A DNA stretch of 64,000 nucleotides from Solen grandis (lineage: Eukaryota > Mollusca > Bivalvia > Adapedonta > Solenidae): contig CM037792.1 of the NCBI GenBank assembly GCA_021229015.1, forward strand, positions 4,225,136 to 4,289,135. Direction: 5' to 3'. The notes under the pieces are model-generated. The model worked only from the letters and a program-made list of their open reading frames with translations. It had not been told where the DNA came from and searched no databases. Shown in pieces: positions 24,101 to 34,100 of the stretch (position 1 is the stretch's first letter; each line of letters begins with the position of its first letter). Both the position numbers and the translations under genes were made by a program.

Positions 24101-27100
24101 AGAATGGAACAGCCCTCAAGTACATGGTCAACCGCTGGGAAACCGGGGACAACATGGACTGTCGTAAGTCATTCACACAATATTATACATGTACATTTTG
24201 CCAACACGCGCCCTCGTGTGTAATTGGAAAGCCAAACAAGTTCTATTAATAATTTCGATGTTGTAAATGTTTTAGTGAAAAAATGTTTGAGTATATTTCT
24301 TAGTTGTGAAGATTTTTACTATTACCCCGGCTGGCTTGCGGTAGGTCGGTGGTTCTACCCGGGTACCTCTGTGTACTCGGGGTCTTCCTCCACCTGTAAT
24401 TAGCTGGACGTCGCTATATGATCGAAATACTATCGCAGCGACGGTAAACCCCAATACAACAACAACTATTACCCCGAGTTATAATGATAGTTAGTATAAT
24501 TTTTGAGGTGTAGTAATTTTTGTGCTTTTAGTAGAGCTATATATTTCTGAGTTGTACTTTTTCTCCATTTCCAGTTATAATGAATATAGGTGTGTCTACG
24601 AGTTGTCATGATAAAAAATGTAATGAGATACTTTAATAATGCTTTTGTAGTGTCTTATATAGCAATATATGATTTCGTAACAATTAAGAAATTTTGAAAT
24701 CGTAATAACGGAGGAATCTTTTGTAAATCTTTTGGAATTTATAAAAGAATGAATAAAGTTCATTACGATATAGAGGTAGTCGATTTAGTTAGAAACTATG
24801 TCGTTACTGCCGAGTTACAAAGTCTTTATAAAATGTTATTTTCATCCTGTTGATATAATCGATTTTCCCCACCTTGTTTCTCTTTATAACAGCCACCTAT
24901 CTTGCTGTCATGACTTTTTATAACATTATAACGACATGAGTCGTTTATCATGCCATTATAACGACCTTCACAAGTACGACTTGCGTAAAATACTACGTGA
25001 CATGTATGTGATTCCATAGTCACAGGGAGATAACCTCTCTGTTAGTATGATAAATACTTGTTATTGGCAAACACCATCTGGAATGTTTAAAGTTGGAATT
25101 TCGAAAGTTTACTGCTTTACACATACATGCATTAACCCCAAATATCGGCGTTATTATTCAGTCTCAGGATAACTGTACCGTCCCCGGTGGCCAAGTGGTT
25201 AGAGCGACCGCCTCAGGAGAGGGAGGTCGTGGGTTTGATCCCCGGCCGCGACATACCAAAGTCTTAAAAATGGTACTGTTATAGCTCCCCTGCTTGGTGC
25301 TCAGCGTATAAGGGTAGTTGCAGAACTGGTTGGCCCGGAGTCAGGATAATGTGACTGGATGTGGTATCATGCCACATTTCTACGGCGTGATGCTGCAGTG
25401 TGGAAGCACTATATTTGTCTCAAGTAGACATCGTCTCCAAATGACTGAAATACTGTCGGTGGGACGTTAAACCTAACAAACGAACAGGATAAATGTCCTT
25501 ATGGGGCTATCATAGGGCTGTGTTACTGCATTGTAACTCCGTAGACAATTGGCATGACACCACATTCGGTGATATTCCAGTCACATTATCCTGACACCAA
25601 GCCAACGAATCCTGGAACTACCCGTAAACGTGGAATTCTATGAAAAGGGGACCTGTACCAGTTACCTCATAAATATTCAACTGAACTTTAAATAGTATAT
25701 GAAGAAAATGAATTTTACTTTTTTGTGTAGAATCTGAGCTACAAAATTGTATGAGCTCGGTGGAGCTATTCGGGTATGCTCGATAATATCACGCAAAGGC
25801 TTTGGTATGTCTCAGCCGGGGATAGAACCAGCGACCTCTACATATGCTCTATCCGCTCGATTACATGATTTCTTAACAATTACTCTTAGTGGACATTTGT
25901 AAATGTAAAACGCAATACGTAGTAAAACCGGGGTTGTTCTCAAACTAGATTTCGATAATTTCGGCATATATATATAGCTGAAATAACGAAATAACGTTTA
26001 GTTACCAAGTGTCCAGTGGCGCAGTTGGTATCCAGTGTTTGCTTAGCGTTACAGGGGTCGCTGGTTCGATTTTCATGCGAAATGATTTTTCTCTTACTTA
26101 TTTGATAGCGTGAATGCACGTTTATGAAGAGAATGGGTCATTTCATGTAAAATGTTTGCTGCGACACCCCCCCCCCCCCCCTAAAAAAACCAAAAAAAAC
26201 AACAACAACAACATTGCATTCATTTTATCTACTGTGCTGTATATAATGCCGTTATCAACATGCATTTTGTCGTCGTTCAAGATCATCAATTATTCACTTT
26301 TTGTATTAAAATTATCTGAAATTCATGACCGCTTATGGTGCTCGTTGATGCTGACGGTGAAGCGTTTCCCAAAACCTCCAAAATAAGTCTCTATAAAACA
26401 GGAACTGTTCTTTCTACTATCTTCAGTGCATATATTGTGATTGTAGAAGATCGTTTCTGCCATTTTTTTCTTCATTTATTACATATCTTTATATAGAACA
26501 TAGCTCCTCTACTGTTTGTCATACGTACATATTCGTTTTCAACCGGAATAATCTGGAAAAAAATAGATATTCAGATATACTTTAACAATTACCAATCTTG
26601 AAACTAGAATTTGGAGTTCCTCGGAACACATGTGTCACCTGCCCAGGCTCTATATACTATGGGGAATAACTCAATACATTGAACTTAAGAGTTGTGGCTC
26701 TTGTGCAGTGGCCTTCCTCTCATGTTGTTTTGTCCACTTACATGTATGAAATTTCATCTCAATAGCATCAGTAGAAATGAAAAAAATACTGAGCTATTAG
26801 CTCAGTGTGGCGAAACAGGAGGAGGATGCTTCCAGTAACTGTAAAACTGACCGCCTGCCTAACAGAAAGAAGAAAATAATTGAATGTTATTCATTAAACC
26901 ATTAAAACGTGTAATACATATTCATTCCTTTGAATAAAATAATATTGAGACACCCCCTTAGAAATAAGACAATTACACAATACATTAACATTCACATTTA
27001 ATGTGGAAAGGTCCATTAAGGTAATGAGGTAATTATGCATGTCAACTTTGTCATTTTCACAATTATTTCTGAAAGCAAGAATGTAGAAATGCGTTTTTTC

Positions 27101-27561
27101 CCATTTTAATAATATTTTTGCGCTAAGAATGAGTGATGGAATTCAAACCAGGTCGTAATTCCCAACTTAACAGTTGACTAACTATATTTTTAACTGGACA
27201 TTCCCTTGTTATTTCTCCCAGAATGTGCACGAGACCAGTACGACTACATGCAGACCGGTCTAATTGGCAAGCTGTTCTTCTGCGAACCGAACGGAAACTA
27301 TCCACCGACAACTAGTTCACCAGGTCTGTATGTTGTTTCAGATGCATGTTGNNNNNNNNNNNNNNNNNNNNNNNNNNNNNNNNNNNNNNNNNNNNNNNNN
27401 NNNNNNNNNNNNNNNNNNNNNNNNNNNNNNNNNNNNNNNNNNNNNNNNNNNTAAACATGGTCCTGCATTGAAATTTGATGTCAACGAAAAACTTAATGAT
27501 TTTTTTTTTGTATTTTTCAGCTCACATGTACAAGGGCAAGTTTCAGCGAGTAAAATTCTGA
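15194..27561 (+). CDS. Secreted IGFBP-like protein with reduced thyroglobulin type-1 modules
   Basis: Exons by splice sites and phase are 15194-15368, 18889-18999, 21394-21408, (possible 23127-23147), 23368-23497, 24084-24163, 27222-27323 and 27521-27561, giving about 217 residues. All borders are GT/AG and phases join without a break. Residues 1-17 form a signal peptide. Residues 18-95 hold 12 cysteines including a GFCGCCDAC motif, which is the layout of the IGF-binding-protein N-terminal domain. A 15-nt exon adds AKREL. Residues 103-170 resemble a thyroglobulin type-1 module (HCDAQGDY like PxCDxxGxY), but Cys3 is Phe140 and Cys4 is Ala145. A second module keeps only its first Cys pair (172 and 191), and the protein ends FQRVKF. 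Vertebrate IGFBPs join the same two domain types. IGF binding is not shown; a protease-inhibitor or shell-matrix role is possible. The 100-N gap lies in the last intron and could hide an exon. Confidence 0.85.
17447..18406. mobile_element. About 960-bp non-autonomous inverted-repeat element (intron 1)
   Basis: The ends gctcgtctgtttccaaggaa and taaaacagacgag are inverted copies of about 11-13 bp. Inside, a block near 17560-17650 (caaggcgcagttgtaagaca, agggacattattttgaaagc, ttatgcccccttttaactta) is repeated near 17750-17825, so the interior contains about 190-bp direct repeats. There is no transposase frame. It lies wholly within intron 1 of the IGFBP-like gene. Confidence 0.55.
19100..21390. 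other. Intron 2 of the IGFBP-like gene, mostly unique
   Basis: The intron holds AT-rich DNA with no exon-like island other than the 15-nt exon at its 3' edge. Near 19905-19955 there is gccgcagtcattttctttat and then gtcgccgcacttaagtgcgg, a short palindrome. The open frames 19822-20134 are stop-poor by chance and lack splice context. Confidence 0.4.
21608..21725 (+). repeat. Alternating purine/pyrimidine minisatellite, about 27-bp unit
   Basis: Four or five imperfect units follow the pattern gcgtgcgcatgcgataacta, with decay toward the right (gcgtgctaacgtgataacta, cgttcgcacaagataaccac). The first units are long alternating purine-pyrimidine runs (cgcgtacgcacgcg, gcgtgcgcatgcg). It lies in the intron following the 15-nt exon. 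Confidence 0.65.
23625..23815 (+). repeat. Minisatellite with cttgcatgtt units (intronic)
   Basis: Repeated blocks of about 24 bp combine gttcttgcatgttgtcatt and ctcgttcttgcatgttcttg with variations, eight to nine units in all. It lies just downstream of the first thyroglobulin-type exon. Long open frames here on both strands arise from the repeat periodicity and are not genes. Confidence 0.7.
24318..24470 (+). repeat. SINE-A, 5' truncated (intronic)
   Basis: The copy starts at ggctggcttgcggtaggtcg, continues through tacctctgtgtactcggggt, cttcctccacctgtaattag and ctggacgtcgctatatgatc, and ends at gcgacggtaaaccccaatac plus aacaacaac. It is highly similar to the copy at 54225, so it is young. 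It lies in the intron following exon 24084-24163. Confidence 0.85.
25178..25485 (+). mobile_element. SINE-B, full length
   Basis: The tRNA-like head has ccccggtggccaagtggtta, gagcgaccgcctcaggagag and gtcgtgggtttgatccccgg. A body of about 230 bp follows (ataccaaagtcttaaaaatg, gttatagctcccctgcttgg, aggataatgtgactggatgt, gtagacatcgtctccaaatg) and it ends in gacgttaaacctaacaaacg. The head carries pol III A- and B-box-like sequence. Partial or inverted relatives lie at 1, 25497, 38200, 45535, 58201, 58640, 59195 and 61799. Confidence 0.85.
25497..25670 (-). repeat. SINE-B fragment in inverted orientation
   Basis: The blocks gtgttactgcattgtaactc / cgtagacaattggcatgaca / ccagtcacattatcctgaca / ccaacgaatcctggaactac match the reversed SINE-B body. 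It lies back-to-back with the full copy at 25178-25485, so the pair can form a hairpin in the primary transcript of the IGFBP-like gene. Confidence 0.65.
25745..26085. repeat. Two tRNA-like SINE heads, opposite orientation
   Basis: On the minus strand, 25795-25870 reads tagaggtcgctggttctatc with a preceding head, a B-box-like match. On the plus strand, 26005-26085 reads gtggcgcagttggtatccag and then ggggtcgctggttcgatttt. Neither has the pairing needed for a functional tRNA by inspection. They are probably SINE or tRNA-pseudogene relics. Confidence 0.45.
27352..27451. other. Assembly gap of 100 N
   Basis: Exactly 100 N lie in the last intron of the IGFBP-like gene, 28 bp after the donor at 27324 and 69 bp before the terminal exon. 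The round length suggests a scaffold spacer of unknown true size, so one or more exons, for example the missing end of the second thyroglobulin module, may be hidden. Confidence 0.95.
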
Positions 27562-27604
27562 ATGCATTTGATGTACTTGGACTGGATTCATTCAGCATTC
27601 ATAA

Positions 27605-27610
27605 AATAAA
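27605..27610 (+). terminator. Polyadenylation signal of the IGFBP-like gene
   Basis: A canonical AATAAA lies 44 bp after the stop codon at 27559-27561. This supports 27521-27561 as the real terminal exon. Confidence 0.6.
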
Positions 27611-27619
27611 CCTATGTTA

Positions 27620-29220
27620 TGAAAATGTATCTTGCTATATTGTTTTCGTCCGGCTCGTTGCTAATATACTTAACATTCTGTCTGTCTGTCTGCCTGTTCT
27701 CAGGATCTAACCTCTGTCTCTATCTCACGCACGCGCTCAAGAATTCACACGTGCATGCATCACATCATAATAACTTGTGTTGAATATATCCGGTTTACAT
27801 TTTAGATCTGCGTAGGTAACATTACATTGTTTACGTCAAAGTATTCCCTCCCCCCTTTTGTCTTATCGTCATGATGGGCTTGGCATTAAGTACAATGTAT
27901 TAGGAAACTTCTCCAGGAAGTACGAACAAGAATTAAGTTGTTGGGGCGTACCTTTGTGGTAATAGCATTTAATTGTGTGCGTAGTTTCAAATGCCATTTA
28001 AAATCCAGAACATTAATATTGATCAAGTCATAATTTATTATGTTCGCAAGAATTTGTAAAATGGAAGAAAGTTTGTCTAAACACATATTTCTACAAGTCA
28101 TTCTGAGATCCTGATATAGATTCATTCAGCCATATTTTGATAAGGCCATGCGTGTTGTGGTGGGTTTCAATGTATCTTTAAAATACTAAAAATAGTGTTA
28201 ACTTAAAATTATATTAGAAAAGCAGTTTTCCATTAGCGCTGAAGGTACCGTTTGAGTGGTCCTTTGTAATGGAGGATACTGAGAAAACGCAAGAAACCTA
28301 CGCGCCCGAACTTTCGCATACAACGTCGGACGGACATATGATTGGACACAGATTGCCTCATTGAAAACCGCGAGATTTCCCCACTTTACAATCTTTATAT
28401 ATATTTCGGTATCAAAAAGAGAGATAGCAAGTTGGAATTTGACAAGGTTGTGAAAGGTGCTAAATCCATTTTCACTACTCAGTGTTTTTTTTTTCCACTT
28501 TGGGGAATTTAATTTAATGAAGTTGTATTGTATAAAAAAATAAAAAAACAACAATGATATAACATGTTTGCACTGTTTTATTAAGAATATAGCATTTAAC
28601 TACAACAGTGAGTCCATGCACACAATATGGAATGTAAACTCGTAATTATGGAGAGGGGGGGGGGGGGGGGGGGGTTAAAAAAGAAATGGGGGAAAAATAT
28701 ATTCCAGGCAGGGGGGAATGCCGCCTATATTCTCCGTATATTTGGAAAAGCAAAAAACAATAAAAAAAACACTCCAAAACAACAACAACATCAACAACAA
28801 AAATTGCTACTATATCCGGACACTTATAGAAATATTAGTATTAAGCTCATTTGAATGGTACGCAGGCCCTATAAATGTACATGTAGTGTGATTACAATGC
28901 ATTATGGTATCCGAAAAAGTTAGAAGCGTATTGTACATGTAGTTCTATCATTCAAGCGATTACGGGAAAAAGATTTAGTTTCGGAACAAAAATAAGTTGT
29001 TAAATACCAAATCGGACATTCTGTGTAAACAAATTTATTTTACCTAAAAGAAAATAGTCAAAGCGCACAATGTGCTGAGAGACCTAGGCGGGATTTTACA
29101 TGATGATATTGCTTTAATTCTGTGCAGGGCTTAAGTCGGTGGAGGCAAAGGTTATTTGACGCAAAAAAAAAAAAAAAAAAAAAAAAAATCTTTTTCCTAC
29201 AACTCTAATTTCTAGTTGGG
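27620..29220. other. Intergenic stretch, no gene seen
   Basis: The stretch contains a short tctg microsatellite near 27678, a G run at about 28656-28674 and a pure A run at about 29163-29188. Open frames on the minus strand (27886-28125, 28198-28554) are not domain-like and have no splice context. Nothing else is recognised. Confidence 0.4.
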
Positions 29221-29221
29221 C

Positions 29222-29725
29222 TGAACCCTCTCTTTGATTTATGATTACCCCGCCGGAAGTCTCTTAGTACCTTGAGCGCTTTGATTTGTTTCATAATAAT
29301 CCGGAGTGTTGTTCGATTCATAAATTGCATACCTAAGATGGTCATGACCTTACTTCTGGTATAAGTAATCGCATTGAATTGATACGCTACTGAGCGCGGA
29401 ATGATACAGTGTGGTTAAAACGGCTGTGGTAATTATGCAAATCAACAATAACTGTTTTGTCTATTGGTATGTCAGACGGGCTGAATCGTCAGTCTAACGC
29501 GCACAAGCAAAGTCAGCTGAACTCGCTCTTTGTGTTATGACCCCGCCGGCAGTCTCTTAGTGCTTTGAGCGCTTTGATTTGTTTCATAATGATATAGAGT
29601 GATGTTTCATTAATAAATTGCATACCTAAGGAGGTCATGCCATTACTTCAGTACACAAACTCATTGATACACTACTGAGCGCTGAGTGATACAATGCGGT
29701 GAAAACAGCTGCAGTAATTATACGT
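29222..29725 (+). repeat. Imperfect tandem duplication, about 297-bp unit
   Basis: The first unit (accccgccggaagtctctta, ttgagcgctttgatttgttt, aaattgcatacctaagatgg, ctactgagcgcggaatgata) recurs about 297 bp later (accccgccggcagtctctta, ttgagcgctttgatttgttt, aaattgcatacctaaggagg, ctactgagcgctgagtgata). A third partial match (gtcagcgctttgatttgtac) lies near 30106. It is non-coding. Confidence 0.75.
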
Positions 29726-29897
29726 AAGACTGACTACCGCCAGTCTAAATCAAAGCGCTGAAGGCACTGAAGTTGTGTGTGTCTCAGTGGAAGAGGGTTT
29801 GACAAGATGCAAATATTCGGGGTAATTTAGTTTTTCCAAATATTAAACTTATGTTAAAATAAAAAACGAATGCTCATTGAAGGCTATAGAAATATAG

Positions 29898-29922
29898 GGG
29901 GGGGGGGGGGGGGGGGGGGGTG
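29898..29922 (+). repeat. Poly-G tract
   Basis: A run of about 22 uninterrupted G lies next to unique sequence. Comparable G or C runs occur near 26166, 28656, 32791 and 48444. Their lengths are probably unreliable in the assembly. Confidence 0.7.
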
Positions 29923-31113
29923 AGTAAGAGTGGCAAGGTGCTAATTGTTATCAGTCTGTTGAAGCAAATGGTGCGTTCATCTAATGACCATGTTAACGCA
30001 ACGTTAAAGCGGGGTTATTGGCATTGTGCGAAAATTTGATCTCCATTTCTTAGATTTACTATGATAAACATAGGAAATGAGACAATACTGATCTCTTAGC
30101 ACTGTCAGCGCTTTGATTTGTACTACCGGGCGACGGCACAGTTTCTATTTATAGATGCAACTCAGTGGCTCCCTACTTTCTTTAGCAACTTCGATGCATA
30201 ACACATGTATTAGCCATTCTATAGAGCAACAAATAACCTCCGGAGATATCTCTGATGTATCTGAGATAGCTAGATGTGAATATAAGGAGGTTATACAGAT
30301 TTTTTATCGTAATTCAAGCTTTCTATATAGACCATAGATACACCACTAATTAAATAACTGAAACCTGCACATCCACCATCCAAATTCAGACATCATTCGA
30401 AAGAAACTATACTCCTATAAAGTGAGTTACGCAACATCCTAGGGAAAATTGTTCTTCTGTGCTTTTATACTACATACAATTATTGTGTCCAGTACATATT
30501 TATTTTTTACTCAAAACTGAGTTTTCACTACTTTGGCTGAACCTCAGCATATCTGTAGAATTCTGTTCAATCGTTCGGACATTCATACAAAATTTAAGAG
30601 GTTATTTGGTTTTAAATGTAGAGAAACGGACCCTCAGAATGTAGGTACTATATACATCACTACGTCACACACAACTTAACAGCTCGGATTCCGGTACAAA
30701 TCATGACAGCTGGTGACCAAGACTTCATACGTACATGGCATGGGAACCAGCCGCCAGGACAATTTGTTTTTCTGTTTCAAATCAAGATATAAAGTGAAGG
30801 CCATGAACAGCGGATATAATTTGAAAAGACAGATAAGGGATAAGAATCAAGCACAGACCTTATGTGAGATACCAGCTGAAGCACGATATTCTGAAGTTAT
30901 CAGAGTTCGGAATGAAGCACAGGTTTGGCTATTGCATGAAATGTTTAAGTTCGAGATAGGAATTACACTGATGTTTTATTAAAACAGGGCTTGGTACCGT
31001 GCGACCAGTCGTTGAGTACTGGATTGATAACCTCGCGATCTCAAGTCTGCTTATCACCTTATACAATGTGTCGGTCCTCTCCGCCCCTTGTATGTCGGAT
31101 ATGTGATGCAGTC

Positions 31114-34100
31114 ATGAACGTGTGTCGAACGGTAATACTTTCCCTGTCATGGGGCCTGTCACTCGCCTTCCTGCCCAACCCGTTTTCAGCAATCACGAAC
31201 AACGATTACACACATACGGAAATCACGGAGCTTGGCATTCTACAGGCGGTAGCCGGTTACTTCGAGAGTCATCCGTCCAAGACGTGTACAGTGTGCGCCT
31301 CTCATGGCCTGACCAACATGCAGCAGCCGACGGCCCGGGCTCTCTATGACGCCTACTACGGAAGTAAGATTGGTTTTAGTATTTTAACACACCTGCTTAA
31401 GCAAGCAGTTATCCAGTTTTCTGTCCGTCCGTGTGTCCGTCTGTCTGTCTGTGTGTCTGTCTGCAAATTACATTGCTCTAGGGTCAACATTTTTGGTATT
31501 ATTCCTTTACCACTGCAGATTTGATAGGGATGAAGAGCAGGTAAAGTAGATAAGTCACATACTGGAAAGGTACCCCTCACTTCATTTTTGACACAATAAT
31601 GATCCTTTTTCGACTTAAAGTCGACCACAGGGTCGACATATTTGTGCACTCCATAACTCAGCTACTACTGCAGATATGCTGATCATATATGATAGGAATG
31701 TAGAGCAAGGATGCTTGATTAGTAGCATTCAAAAATGGTACCACTCATTTCATTTTTGACATAATTAGGACCCTTTTCGAATAAGAACTTACGACGATCC
31801 TTGGGTCGACTTTTTTGTGCTCTCCATTACTCGGGTACCAATGCAGTTGCTGACGATATTAGCATGATAAATAGACCAGTCACATTCAAGAATTGTACCT
31901 CTCACATCACTTTGTACACAGTTTTGGTCCCTTTTCTACTTAGAATTTGCAAGAAAAAAAAAAAAAAAAAGAAAAAAAAAACTGATCAATAACTAATCAT
32001 AGGCTCATTGGATTTAGATATTTTTAGTTACACATGTTTATGTCAATGAAATGAATTTAGGCAAACTCTTTATTTTTTACACAGTTACGGACCCCTTTTA
32101 ACCTTGAATTTGCTAAAAATATATTGTCCGACGGACTAGGCTTCAGGGTAAATGGATAGAGTAGTGGTAACGCGCTTCACTTCTCACCAATGCTTCCCAG
32201 GTTCGATTCCTTGTCACATTGGTGGGAGGGTTTAGTAGTCGCCCGTCCAAACACATGGGTTTTCCTCGGGTTTCTTCGGTTTCCTCCTAAAATTATAACC
32301 ACATACGCCATCGAGAGAGATAAAGTAATAGTATCTTGTTTTGCAATCGATGTAATTAATGGCGTTAGGGTTTTTAATTTTCTTGAGGAGGGGAGGCGGC
32401 ACATCCACTTCAACAGAAAAGTCCACTTATTTTAGTGATATTAAGTTGCATATTGTTGATCTGAGATAGCTCATTTCGTAAACTATGGTAGTTTCTTGCA
32501 CTGTCTATTTCAAAAAATTACTGACACCCTAAAACATTACATACCATTTTTGTCCATTTTATAACTGTAGTATGATATCTTCTTTCTGATATTGTCAGTA
32601 TATTACCTGTATATGTATTTTCAAACATACTGTATCTGATAATCAGCAAGTTGTATCTTGTTAACTTAAACAACCCTTCAGGCTTTTTATAGGCATTGGG
32701 ATTTCACAGGGTCCATTGACGGTACTATACCTTACTGCGTTCTTCGATATAACTCCACAATATAATCTCTGACACAATATAATCTCTACCCCCCCCCCCC
32801 CCCCCCCAAAAAAAATAAATAAAATATGTTAACACAGGCTGTAAATGGATAATGATTGATAAGTTATGAAAGTGCACCCCCACACACACACACACTGTGC
32901 CTGTGTGGTCTGTGTGATAATGTATGTTCATGTACTCGTATGCGTGCATGCGTGCGCGCGTTTTGTTGACATGTAAACCATATATATAGCAGCCCTTCTT
33001 CATTTCAGCACAGATTTCGGAGAAGCGGTTTCAAGACGCCATTGACTCCATAGTTCAGCATAACAACAAGGTTGGACTGGACCATTTCGACCATGCTGTC
33101 TGGCACTTCAATGGCGAAAAAATCAGGGAAGGTAAGAACGTTTCCCCGTCATCTGCACGGTGAAATTTTGTAAATGTAGTTGAATGAATAATTGTTGGAA
33201 AAAAAATTAAAAAAGTCTGTAAACATATCCCAGTCAATGTATGTATATGTATATTTTGAATATTTTCATAAAACATGTTTCGACGCCATTTTTTTCTTTC
33301 AAAAAACATACTTTAAAAAAATTAAGTCTTGCTCGCGTGTTATAGAATTAAATAAATTTTCTCCAAGGCAACCAGAAGATGCAAGGATTGCGAGACTCTG
33401 CGATACATATACTGAACACTTCCATCCCAAATTTCGACGCCGCCCGTGAAGTGATCGGACAGTATCTCCACTTACTCCAGATGTTCTACAGTAACACCAA
33501 CTGGATAGAGATGAACAAAACAACGCCTATATACAGGGAACTAGGTAAAATCCAAACATTCAACCAGTATGGGCGGATCCAGACAAGTGATACCCCCAAA
33601 TCCCCGAGATAACAGGCTGGATCCGTGTATAAACTAAGAATCACCAATTCATTTTTTCTTGTTATGGCTAGCAACCATTTTCTAATTATTATGGCCATAT
33701 TTTAGACCTTACGGTCAAGAATTTCCCACGTGTGGCATTCTCATTAAAATCTTATCCTAATTTGCACTCCTCTACTATCCGCGATTAGGATCTGACAACA
33801 TCGCCTTAGGGGTCACGTCAGACTATTTATATGCATAAACAGAACAGACAGAACAGAACATAGATTTTATTGACGTATACTTGTACAGTACATAGTCAAA
33901 TAACATACATTATAATATACAGTTTTTTGTAGATCAAGACACACACATACATTCAATACATTACAATCAGATTCAAATGCAGTTATGTAAATATAGTTTG
34001 TAAATTGAGAATGCAAAATTAACTTATGAAGTGTATTTAACTTATAAACAAAAGTAATATATTACTATTGAGGATGAACTGAATGCAATTCTTCCTAACG

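Noticed and set aside
26005..26085. Functional tRNA gene
   Set aside because: The A- and B-box-like blocks are present, but acceptor and anticodon stems do not pair by eye; better read as a SINE head.
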